Positions 17,141 through 24,510 of a DNA stretch of 64,000 bases are shown here, in pieces (position 1 is the first letter of the stretch; each line of letters begins with the position of its first letter). The DNA comes from Photobacterium profundum. Lineage in GTDB: Bacteria > Pseudomonadota > Gammaproteobacteria > Enterobacterales > Vibrionaceae. The translations under genes and the position numbers were made by a program. The notes below the pieces were generated by a model that was not told where the DNA came from, ran no database searches, and saw only the letters and a program-made list of their open reading frames with translations. The stretch is from assembly GCF_003026285.1 (NCBI RefSeq), contig NZ_PYOD01000002.1:1-64000 (forward strand), read 5' to 3'.

Positions 17141-17175
17141 TTAGCAATTAGCAATTAGCAATTAGCAATTAGCAA
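17141..17175. repeat. Five tandem TTAGCAA heptamers over the ribB stop codon
   Basis: Five perfect head-to-tail copies of TTAGCAA occupy 17141-17175. On the minus strand this reads TTGCTAA, and the ribB stop TAA (17162-17164) falls inside it. Because every unit carries TAA, copy-number change would leave the ribB reading frame ending at the same place as long as two units remain. Confidence 0.9.
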
Positions 17176-17830
17176 TGGAAACATCATTTTGGGCTGCAAA
17201 CTGCTTGGCCAATGCATGCTCAACCAACGCTTGTCTATAAGCAACCAGATCAGAGATTAAACCCAATTTAATATCATGCTGCTTCGAGAAAACATCTAAA
17301 TCCAAACGTCGAGCCATTGTGCCATCATCATTCATTATCTCTACAATGACACTCGCAGGCTCATAACCAGCCAACATAGCGAGATCACAACCAGCTTCTG
17401 TATGTCCTTCTCTGACTAATACCCCACCGTCACGTGCCATTAGTGGAAAAATATGGCCAGGTTTCGTTAAATCAGCAGGCACAGCATCTGCTTTTACTGC
17501 CGTTTGTATAGTCAATGCACGATCATGCGCTGAGATACCGGTTGTAACACCTTTTGCAGCTTCAATCGAAACGGTGAAGTTTGTACCATAGGGATCAGAA
17601 CTGTCTTGTACCATTAACGGTAATTCTAAATGCCGGCAACGCTCTTGAGTTAACGTTAAACAAATAAGACCTCGACCGTTTTTCGCCATAAAGTTGATAT
17701 CACCAGAAGAAACACATTCCGCCGCCATAACAAGGTCCCCCTCATTTTCTCGACCTTCATCATCCATCAAGATAACCATCTTACCTTGGCGAATATCTTC
17801 TATGATGTGTTCAATTTTACTGATTGTCAT
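17162..17830 (-). CDS. ribB: 3,4-dihydroxy-2-butanone 4-phosphate synthase
   Basis: A 222-residue stand-alone RibB, without a fused GTP cyclohydrolase II domain. It turns ribulose 5-phosphate into the four-carbon precursor of riboflavin. The acidic active-site loop [11 protein letters not shown] (residues 23-33) and the [15 protein letters not shown] block near residue 135 are intact. It is the last gene of the minus-strand catabolic operon, 19 bases after the NUDIX gene. This position next to a flavin reductase and a luciferase-like monooxygenase suggests a dedicated boost of FMN supply; it is probably not the cell's only route. No FMN riboswitch was seen in front of it. The C-terminus is encoded by the first heptamer repeats. 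Confidence 0.93.
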   Translation of the reverse strand: MTISKIEHIIEDIRQGKMVILMDDEGRENEGDLVMAAECVSSGDINFMAKNGRGLICLTLTQERCRHLELPLMVQDSSDPYGTNFTVSIEAAKGVTTGISAHDRALTIQTAVKADAVPADLTKPGHIFPLMARDGGVLVREGHTEAGCDLAMLAGYEPASVIVEIMNDDGTMARRLDLDVFSKQHDIKLGLISDLVAYRQALVEHALAKQFAAQNDVSIANC

Positions 17831-17849
17831 TGTGACGTCCTTTCCCTAT

Positions 17850-18437
17850 TTAATTACGCTGGTTTACAGTAACGAATGGATGAACGAGACCTTGCTCAAA
17901 ACACCCCATATATAAACCAAATTGTCCGTGACCATCTTCATTAATGTAACGCGTTAGAATCTGATTAATTGCAGGATAAGTCAGCTCAGACCAAGGTACT
18001 TGGCTCTTATCGACAAATTCAATTTCTGATGTCTCTTCGCCAAAAGGCATAATAAAATCAATAAACCTTGCGCGGAAAATAATATAGACTTGATTCATGT
18101 GCGGTACACTAAAAATAGAATAAGGTCCTAGCACTTCAACTTCAGCTCCAGTTTCTTCTAATACTTCACGTGTCGCTGCTTGTTCAACGGTTTCTCCATT
18201 TTCCATGAACCCAGCAGGAATACTCCACTTTCCAACCATGGGTTCAACAGCACGTTTACCAAGTAAAAATTTACCTTGATGCTCAATAATACAGCCCGCA
18301 ATAATCGTCGGGTTCTGATAAACCACATGCCCACAAGATTGACATGTTGGTCTCGGATGAGTATCACCAGCAGGCACCATAGCCTTCACACCTGTTGAGC
18401 CACATTGAGAGCAATATTTAATGGTTTTATGTAGCAT
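17850..18437 (-). CDS. Zinc-ribbon NUDIX hydrolase
   Basis: About 195 residues. An N-terminal zinc ribbon is formed by CSQCG and CQSCG (about residues 9-36). A NUDIX domain follows with the box GFMENGETVEQAATREVLEETGAE. The layout recalls NudC-type NAD(H) pyrophosphatases but is shorter. ATG 18437 is preferred because AGGAGG sits six bases upstream; an ATG at 18452 would overlap that site. It lies between the CMD-family gene and ribB. One idea, unproved, is that it hydrolyses FAD or NAD(P) to support flavin turnover in this pathway. Confidence 0.8.
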   Translation of the reverse strand: MLHKTIKYCSQCGSTGVKAMVPAGDTHPRPTCQSCGHVVYQNPTIIAGCIIEHQGKFLLGKRAVEPMVGKWSIPAGFMENGETVEQAATREVLEETGAEVEVLGPYSIFSVPHMNQVYIIFRARFIDFIMPFGEETSEIEFVDKSQVPWSELTYPAINQILTRYINEDGHGQFGLYMGCFEQGLVHPFVTVNQRN

Positions 18438-18517
18438 GGTTGCCTCCTGCATGCGCTAGATAAGATAAACGAGGTCTCGCTCCTACCTTATTTAATAAAC
18501 CTTTAATCGTTTAATTT

Positions 18518-18907
18518 TTAATCTTCTTTATTTTCACTGTCATATTCTTCAATAACACTCGCGGCTGTTCTAAATGCATCGATAGCGGCAGGTACCCCGC
18601 AATAAATGGCGGTTTGTAGCAGAACTTCACGAATTTCTTCTTTCGTGCATCCGTTATTTAAAGCACCACGAACGTGTAGCTTCAATTCATGAGGGCGATT
18701 AAGTGCGGTAATCATTGCAAGGTTAATCATACTGCGGGTTTTCAACGGTAATGTATCGCGCCCCCACACTTCACCCCAGCAATATTCTGTCACTAACTTT
18801 TGCATTGGCATTGTAAAGTCAGTCGCATTCTCTAAAGAAGCTTCAACATATTCAGCACCTAATACTTTCTTACGAATTTCTAATCCTTTCTCAAATTTAT
18901 CAGACAT
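18518..18907 (-). CDS. Carboxymuconolactone decarboxylase (CMD) family protein
   Basis: A 129-residue all-helical protein of the CMD/PcaC type. The core motif is visible from about residue 74: HELKLHVRGALNNGCTKEEI, then LLQTAIYCGVPAA. The CXXC pair of AhpD-type peroxidases is absent, so it belongs to the decarboxylase-like side of the family. No protocatechuate genes are near. It may act on a lactone or carboxylated intermediate of the proposed ring-cleavage pathway, or be an accessory protein. It is separated from the upstream dehydrogenase gene by a 124-base gap with a hairpin. Confidence 0.82.
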   Translation of the reverse strand: MSDKFEKGLEIRKKVLGAEYVEASLENATDFTMPMQKLVTEYCWGEVWGRDTLPLKTRSMINLAMITALNRPHELKLHVRGALNNGCTKEEIREVLLQTAIYCGVPAAIDAFRTAASVIEEYDSENKED

Positions 18908-18963
18908 TATTCCTCCCTTTATTAACTATTTATCGCATTCCATTTACTCACGAATACACCATT

Positions 18964-18997
18964 AATTATTGAGGCCTACCATTCGACCTCAATAATT
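18964..18997 (-). other. Intercistronic hairpin in the catabolic operon
   Basis: Perfect 11-base arms (18964-18974 and 18987-18997) around a 12-base loop. No T-run follows on the minus strand, so it is more likely an mRNA stability or processing hairpin separating the upper enzymes from the CMD, NUDIX and ribB genes than a full terminator. Confidence 0.5.
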
Positions 18998-19031
18998 TAA
19001 AATAACTGCTTATATTTAATACCGCTAAACC

Positions 19032-20480
19032 TTATAGACCGCCCATTAGCATGTACTTTGTTTCCATATAATCACAAATCCCTTGTCGAGCACCTTCACG
19101 ACCGAGACCTGATTCTTTCACACCACCAAAAGGGGCAACTTCAGTAGAAATTAACCCTTCATTAATACCCACCATCCCGAACTCTAGGCTTTCACCCATA
19201 CGCCATGCACGCTTTAATGAGCGCGTATAGACATACGACGCCAAACCAGAATCAGTACTGTTAGCACGAGCAATGACTTCATCTTCTGTTGTAAAGCTAA
19301 ATACTGCAGCCAGAGGACCAAACGTTTCTTCAGTAGCAACACGCATTTCATCGGTAACATGTGTAATAACATGTGGAGGGAAGAAGTTCGTTGATGGATC
19401 CGCTTTTTCACCGAATGCTAAAGTTGCCCCTTTTTCTAAGGCATCTGTTACATGACTTTGTACTTTTTCAGCAGATGCTCGATTAATTAATGGACCGATT
19501 GTCGCGCCATCGGTAAAACCATCAGCCATTTTTAGTGTTGATACTCGCTGAACCAGCTTTTCAACAAAGACGTCATACACTGTTTCATGTACATACAAAC
19601 GGTTTGCACACACACAGGTTTGACCTGCATTACGGAACTTGGCAACCATAACGCCATCAATAGCGGCATCCAGATCGGCATCGTCAAAAATGATAAATGG
19701 TGCATTACCACCGAGCTCTAGCGATAATTTTTTCACTGTTGGAGCCGACTGTGCCATTAGCAACTTACCAACCGCCGTTGACCCCGTAAAAGAGATTTTC
19801 TTTACCACTTTACTCTTTGTCAGCTCACCACCAATAGCCACAGCATCACCCGTGATAACGTTGAATAATCCTGCTGGTAATCCTGCACGTTCGGCAAGTT
19901 CAGCCAATGCAAAAGCACTAAATGGGGTGTCTGGCGCTGGTTTTAGTACAACAGCACAACCTGCCGCAAATGCAGGGCCACATTTACGAGTAATCATTGC
20001 TGCTGGGAAATTCCACGGTGTAATCGCGCCAACAACACCAATAGGTTCTTTTGACACGACAATTCGAGCATCGGTTTTGTGGCTCGGAATGATTTCACCG
20101 TATGTACGTTTCGCTTCTTCGGCAAACCATTCAATAAAGTTAGCAGCGTAAACCACTTCACCCTTGGCTTCTGCAAATGGCTTACCTTGCTCAGTTGTCA
20201 TGATTGTCGCGAGATCATCGACATTTTCTAAAATAAGCTCATACCATTTACGTAACGTATTTGAACGCTCTTTGGCTGACACTTTTTTCCAACTTAAAAA
20301 TGCTTGCTGGGCAACTTCAATAGCGTGCAGGGTTTCTTCATGCCCCATAATAGGTGCATAACCAATAACCTCGCCCGTCGATGGATTAGTAACAGGCTCT
20401 ACATTGCCATTTTCAGCTGTTACCCATTGACCTGCGATATAACATTTTTGCTTAAACAAACTTGGATCATTCAGATTCAC
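19032..20480 (-). CDS. NAD(P)-dependent succinate-semialdehyde dehydrogenase-like enzyme
   Basis: An aldehyde dehydrogenase of about 482 residues that resembles GabD. It has the ITPWNFP and LKPAPDTPFSA cofactor blocks, SFTGSTAVG, the general-base segment ELGGNAP and the catalytic Cys in NAGQTCVCANR. The C-terminal PFGGVKESGLGREG block is complete. The start is set at GTG 20480, which has AAGGAA six bases upstream; an ATG at 20507 has no such site. In the proposed pathway it would oxidise succinate semialdehyde to succinate. Substrate assignment rests on similarity and on neighbours. Confidence 0.82.
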   Translation of the reverse strand: MNLNDPSLFKQKCYIAGQWVTAENGNVEPVTNPSTGEVIGYAPIMGHEETLHAIEVAQQAFLSWKKVSAKERSNTLRKWYELILENVDDLATIMTTEQGKPFAEAKGEVVYAANFIEWFAEEAKRTYGEIIPSHKTDARIVVSKEPIGVVGAITPWNFPAAMITRKCGPAFAAGCAVVLKPAPDTPFSAFALAELAERAGLPAGLFNVITGDAVAIGGELTKSKVVKKISFTGSTAVGKLLMAQSAPTVKKLSLELGGNAPFIIFDDADLDAAIDGVMVAKFRNAGQTCVCANRLYVHETVYDVFVEKLVQRVSTLKMADGFTDGATIGPLINRASAEKVQSHVTDALEKGATLAFGEKADPSTNFFPPHVITHVTDEMRVATEETFGPLAAVFSFTTEDEVIARANSTDSGLASYVYTRSLKRAWRMGESLEFGMVGINEGLISTEVAPFGGVKESGLGREGARQGICDYMETKYMLMGGL

Positions 20481-20576
20481 TTGGAATTTCCTTTCGACAG
20501 TGCACAAATTAATGGCTTAAATTTTAATAACATCGTATTCATCACAAAAGTGAACACTGTTCACAATGCTATGTTA

Positions 20577-21065
20577 TTAGCTCATTTCAGGCAAGCTTGC
20601 CATCTTACTTCGGCAATACAATAACGGATGTTGCTCATCTGTATTCGCCAGTAAAGCATTAATGACTTGCCCAACGAGAATAGCATGGTCACCACCGGCA
20701 TAGTCGTTCCATAACTCACATTCAAGAACGGCTAATGCCCCTTTAATAATAGGTAAGCCATGCTCACTTTTCTGTATATCTAACCCTTCTGATTTATCGA
20801 TACCCTTTTTGGCAAATTGGTATGCCACAGCCTGCTGGTCATCCGCTAATATATGAATTGCGAACTTCTTTGTATCACGGATAACAGGATAAGAATCAGA
20901 TGTATAACTTGGGCATACCAGCACCAATGCTGGGTCCATCGACAGCGCACTGAAAGCACTCGCAGTAAATCCGACGACATCACCCATATCGTTAAAGGCT
21001 GTAATAACAGTTACGCCCGTTGGAAATTGACCCATAATATTTTTATAAAGATCGTGTGAAACCAT
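20577..21065 (-). CDS. Flavin reductase of a two-component monooxygenase
   Basis: A 162-residue protein of the flavin-reductase-like family (HpaC, RutF, ActVB type). It shows the early PTGVTVITA strand, the GFTASAFSALSMDPALVLVC block and the late GGDHAILVGQV segment with its conserved His. Such enzymes use NAD(P)H to supply free FMNH2 to a partner oxygenase. The partner here is most likely the luciferase-like protein at 26193-27227 on the other arm. Ten bases separate it from the upstream aldehyde dehydrogenase gene. In trigonelline degradation the matching role is TgnA. Confidence 0.87.
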   Translation of the reverse strand: MVSHDLYKNIMGQFPTGVTVITAFNDMGDVVGFTASAFSALSMDPALVLVCPSYTSDSYPVIRDTKKFAIHILADDQQAVAYQFAKKGIDKSEGLDIQKSEHGLPIIKGALAVLECELWNDYAGGDHAILVGQVINALLANTDEQHPLLYCRSKMASLPEMS

Positions 21066-21075
21066 GATATTACTC

Positions 21076-22554
21076 CTAGCGCATAATAAATGGGTCAGCC
21101 ATTGGCTCTGACGAGGTATTAATCCAAACAGTTTTTATCTGTGTGAACTCATTAATAGAATCGATACCACATTCACGCCCATAACCACTTTGTCCGTATC
21201 CGCCTATGGGTGCCGATGCTGATACTGCTCGGTATGTATTCACCCATACAATGCCAGAGCGAATACCTTTAATCATGCGGTGTGCTTTCGCGAGGTTTTG
21301 CGTCCAAATACCCGCAGCAAGGCCATATTTAGAATCATTCGCCATTGCTAAAGCTTCAGCTTCATCTTTAAATGGAATAACCGCCGCAACAGGACCAAAG
21401 ACCTCTTCTTGCATTAAGGTGTCGTTGTTGCTGTTACATTCCAGAATTGTTGGGGTATAGAACCAACCAGATTGAATATCAGCACGCTTTCCACCGGTGC
21501 GTAATTTAGCCCCTTCGGTTAAGGCAACATCAACAAAACGTTCAACAATAGCGAGCTGAGAAGCCGTTGCCATCGGTCCCATTTCAGTTTCAATATGACT
21601 AGGGTCACCAACAACAATACGTTCTGCACGTTCAGTTAAACGCGTGACAAATTCTTCATAAATATCTTCTTGAACAAGAAGGCGCGATCCAGATACACAG
21701 CTTTGCCCTGCTGCGGCAAAAATACCTGCAACAGCCCCATTAACAGCACTGTCGATATCAGCATCATTAAAAATGATATTTGGTGATTTCCCACCAAGTT
21801 CAAGTGATAACTTGGCATAGTTTTCGGCTGAATTTCGAATAACATGCTTAGCACTTTCACTTCCGCCAGTAAATGCAATTTTCTTCACTAAAGGATGGCG
21901 AGTTAGTGCGTCACCACAAGGTAAACCGTAACCTGTAATAACATTAAGAGCACCTGCAGGAAAACCCGCTTCTAATGCCAACTTACCTAATTCAAGTAAG
22001 GTTGCTGAGGCATGCTCTGACGGCTTCAATACCACGGTATTACCCGTTGCTAATGCCGGAGCAATCTTAATTGCGGTTAAATATAACGGCGAATTCCAAG
22101 GAATAATGCCGGCAATAACCCCTAACGGTTCTCGCACGGTATAGCCAAATAAGTCTGGCTTATCTAACGATAATGTCTCACCTTCAACTTTGTCGGCAAG
22201 GCCTGCATAGTAATAGAAAAATTCTGGTAAATAGCCAACTTGACCTAAGGTTTCACGAATCAACTTACCATTATCTTTACTTTCTAACTGCGCAAGTTTT
22301 TCTTTATTTTCACCCACTAAATCACCAAGCTTACGCAGTAGTTTTCCGCGTTGACTTGCGGTCATGAGTCTCCACTCATCAGATTCGAAAGCGGCGTGCG
22401 CAGAACGAACAGCATCATCTACATCATTAGCATCTGCGAAAGGAAATTCACCCCACACTTGCTCTGTTGCAGGATTAATACTTTCAAATGTTTTTCCGCT
22501 TTTTGCGTCAATCCATTGTCCATTAATTAGCATCTGAAATTGTTCACGCACCAT
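21076..22554 (-). CDS. Aldehyde dehydrogenase, TgnC-like by context
   Basis: A full-length 492-residue aldehyde dehydrogenase with IIPWNSPLYL, LKPSEHAS, AFTGGSESAKH, LELGGKSPNI and the catalytic Cys in AAGQSCVSGSR. It differs clearly from the GabD-like enzyme in the same operon, so two distinct aldehydes are expected. In the trigonelline pathway TgnC oxidises the ring-cleavage product before hydrolysis, and this gene sits in an equivalent position. Its start overlaps the end of the hydrolase gene by 11 bases, pointing to coupled translation. The family is certain; the exact substrate is inferred. Confidence 0.85.
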   Translation of the reverse strand: MVREQFQMLINGQWIDAKSGKTFESINPATEQVWGEFPFADANDVDDAVRSAHAAFESDEWRLMTASQRGKLLRKLGDLVGENKEKLAQLESKDNGKLIRETLGQVGYLPEFFYYYAGLADKVEGETLSLDKPDLFGYTVREPLGVIAGIIPWNSPLYLTAIKIAPALATGNTVVLKPSEHASATLLELGKLALEAGFPAGALNVITGYGLPCGDALTRHPLVKKIAFTGGSESAKHVIRNSAENYAKLSLELGGKSPNIIFNDADIDSAVNGAVAGIFAAAGQSCVSGSRLLVQEDIYEEFVTRLTERAERIVVGDPSHIETEMGPMATASQLAIVERFVDVALTEGAKLRTGGKRADIQSGWFYTPTILECNSNNDTLMQEEVFGPVAAVIPFKDEAEALAMANDSKYGLAAGIWTQNLAKAHRMIKGIRSGIVWVNTYRAVSASAPIGGYGQSGYGRECGIDSINEFTQIKTVWINTSSEPMADPFIMR

Positions 22555-23365
22555 TAGCTACCTCCTGTAGTGTTACCTGTTCTTTTTGATGAGAAAGAAA
22601 ATCCATGAGCATATCGTTCACCAAACTAGGGGCTTCCACGACCATCATGTGGCGTTGCTCTTCTAAAATAATGACTTTGGCATTAGGCATCCGTTTTGCC
22701 ATGTCATACGCCATTGTTGGTGTAGAACCAATATCGAGGTCACCCGTTGAAATTAATGTGGGCACTGTAATTTTCTCAATAATACCAAACCCATAATTAT
22801 CACTTTGACCAAATAACTGATAGGTTCGTAAATAACCAATTTTGTTATTCGTGACTATACGCTCACGGAATGCTTTTATTTGTGCAGGATTTGCACCGCG
22901 ATACTCTTTACTAAACCAACGATCAATTGCAGCATCCACATTGGCAACCGGGCCAAACTTTTCAACTTCAACACAACGTGACAACACATTTTCGCGTTGA
23001 GATTCAGTGCGATTAAATACGCTATTTAGTACTATCAATTTAGCTACACGATGCTGATACTTCAGCGCAAAAGCTCTTGCTACTAAACCACCCATAGAAA
23101 AGCCAATAACAGTTACTGGCTTATTAAGCTCTAAGTGAACAACTAATCGTTCTAATTGATCGGCATAATCATCTAATGTGGCGCCTTCTGTTGGGTTTTG
23201 ACTATTACCATGCCCCAACATATCGTAGCTAATAACTTGATAGTGTGGAGATAGCCCTGCAACCTGCCCTCCCCACATGGATTTATCCAGACCTACACCA
23301 TGAATGAAGATGACGGGGTCGCCATCTCCACATGAAAAGTAGCTGGTTCCCTCAACTAATTTCAT
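22544..23365 (-). CDS. Alpha/beta hydrolase, TgnD-like by context
   Basis: A 273-residue alpha/beta hydrolase. The oxyanion-hole sequence HGVG is near residue 23, the nucleophile elbow is GFSMGG near residue 93, an acidic residue lies in STGDLDIG, and the catalytic His is in EQRHMMVVEAP. The cap region around residues 130-190 is helical. Related enzymes cleave N-acyl-aminomethylene-succinates in vitamin B6 and trigonelline breakdown, releasing succinate semialdehyde, CO2, an amine and an acid. This fits the neighbouring GabD-like enzyme. Simple ester hydrolysis cannot be excluded. Confidence 0.82.
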   Translation of the reverse strand: MKLVEGTSYFSCGDGDPVIFIHGVGLDKSMWGGQVAGLSPHYQVISYDMLGHGNSQNPTEGATLDDYADQLERLVVHLELNKPVTVIGFSMGGLVARAFALKYQHRVAKLIVLNSVFNRTESQRENVLSRCVEVEKFGPVANVDAAIDRWFSKEYRGANPAQIKAFRERIVTNNKIGYLRTYQLFGQSDNYGFGIIEKITVPTLISTGDLDIGSTPTMAYDMAKRMPNAKVIILEEQRHMMVVEAPSLVNDMLMDFLSHQKEQVTLQEVANGA

Positions 23366-23379
23366 GTTAAATATCCTTA

Positions 23380-23967
23380 TTACTGCTGCTCGTTAGCAAG
23401 ATCTTTCAAGTCTTCATAACGATTACCAATGCGGGGATGTACACGACCGCCATCAGATGCACCTAATACCACAACAATCTCGTTTGCTGCTGGCGCATCT
23501 GCAATATTCATTTCCAGAGTAATATAGTGTGAACGCATGCCTTCATCGTCTTTATGCATCATAGGTACTTGAATTGAAGTACCGCCCGAGCCGCGTTTAT
23601 TGGTAAAGCATAAATAGCTTTTCGCGTTAACAGCATCACGATAGTGATTACCAAAACGTAATGTATGGATCACCCCTGAAGCATGCTCAATTTCGCCTTC
23701 CATACCTACAACGGCTGATTTTCCGTACGCTTCTATGTTTTCACTTCCGCCCATGATTCCGACTAATTTATCGACAATTAGTGCACCTAATTCAGAACAA
23801 CCATCAAGAATTTCAGGCTTCAAATCATCAACAAAACCTTTTCCATGCCATGGATTTTCAATCACTGCCGCAACAGCTGCCATTCTCACTGGACGATCTG
23901 CCTTTTTACCGCCTTCAATGATTACTTCTTCCACATAAGTACAAATTTTTCTGATTTTAAAAGCCAT
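23380..23967 (-). CDS. PF06684-type (amino acid synthesis family) protein
   Basis: A 195-residue protein of the family annotated as amino acid synthesis (PF06684/DUF1185), recognised from the EVIIEGGKKADRPVRMAAVAAVIENPW opening, GIMGGSENIEAYGK and the C-terminal ASDGGRVHPRIGNR segment. The biochemical role of the family is not established. It is the first gene of the minus arm, 14 bases before the hydrolase gene and directly facing the operators. That constant position makes an enzymatic or lactone-opening role in the pathway plausible, but this is a guess. Confidence 0.75.
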   Translation of the reverse strand: MAFKIRKICTYVEEVIIEGGKKADRPVRMAAVAAVIENPWHGKGFVDDLKPEILDGCSELGALIVDKLVGIMGGSENIEAYGKSAVVGMEGEIEHASGVIHTLRFGNHYRDAVNAKSYLCFTNKRGSGGTSIQVPMMHKDDEGMRSHYITLEMNIADAPAANEIVVVLGASDGGRVHPRIGNRYEDLKDLANEQQ

Positions 23968-24047
23968 TGGTTGTTCCTTTCTGTTGTTTTGTCATTCACC
24001 AGTCTTATTAGACATGTTGAATCTCTGGGTTATCAATCTACGTATTA

Positions 24048-24057
24048 TGGTATACCA
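24048..24057. promoter_or_regulatory. Probable GntR/FCD operator 1 (minus arm)
   Basis: Perfect palindrome TGGTATACCA. FCD-type GntR regulators typically bind short TGGT-N2-ACCA-like palindromes, and a regulator of this family is encoded at 27949. The site lies about 80 bases upstream of the first minus-arm gene. Confidence 0.7.
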
Positions 24058-24353
24058 CGCAAATTGTGAGAAATGAAAGCATAAGTTAACAAGAATAATT
24101 TAAAATGGCATAAAGAAAAGGCAAAATACATTTAAAAATTATAGCCTTAACACGAAAAACCAAAATTATCAGCTAACAGAGGAATTTATCATTAATCTAA
24201 CAACGATCACAATTTGTTAAATTTATTAACAGAGTTGTTTGTATGGTAAATACTTAAAAATATCGATAAACAAATAAATAACAACAACTTAAGCAAATTA
24301 CTATGTAACAACAGTGTTAAATTTAATGGTTGAAGTGTGTTTTTACGGTGTTA

Positions 24354-24363
24354 TGGTATACCA
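24354..24363. promoter_or_regulatory. Probable GntR/FCD operator 2 (plus arm)
   Basis: A second perfect TGGTATACCA, preceded by the same TTA as site 1 (TTATGGTATACCA in both). It lies 306 bases from site 1 and upstream of the small reading frame and the transporter gene. Confidence 0.7.
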
Positions 24364-24423
24364 AGAAATCAGGTAAGATATTCACCTCATAACGATGGTG
24401 AACAATAATAAGGGGTGTCGAAA

Positions 24424-24510
24424 GTGAAAGCTGCTTATTGGCGGCTGCAGTTTTACTTAGACACGATCATACAGCGCATAAAGGAGCAATCCTGCTATGA
24501 TATCCAGTAA
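24424..24510 (+). CDS. Possible 28-residue leader or small partner protein of the transporter
   Basis: A GTG frame with AAGGGG eight bases upstream encodes 28 residues beginning MKAAYWRLQFYLDTII and ends 14 bases inside the transporter gene in another frame. The transporter's own ribosome binding site lies within it. It may be a translational coupler or a tiny transporter subunit; both are guesses. The peptide is weakly amphipathic. Chance cannot be excluded at this length. Confidence 0.35.
   Translation: MKAAYWRLQFYLDTIIQRIKEQSCYDIQ

Larger units (their letters stand above)
23968..24496. promoter_or_regulatory. Divergent control region of the catabolic island
   Basis: This 529-base AT-rich region separates the two arms. 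It contains two perfect TGGTATACCA palindromes, one about 80 bases from the minus-arm start and one about 130 bases from the transporter start. It also holds a small reading frame (24424-24510) that reaches into the transporter gene. Promoters for both arms must lie here, but none can be assigned exactly. Confidence 0.7.
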
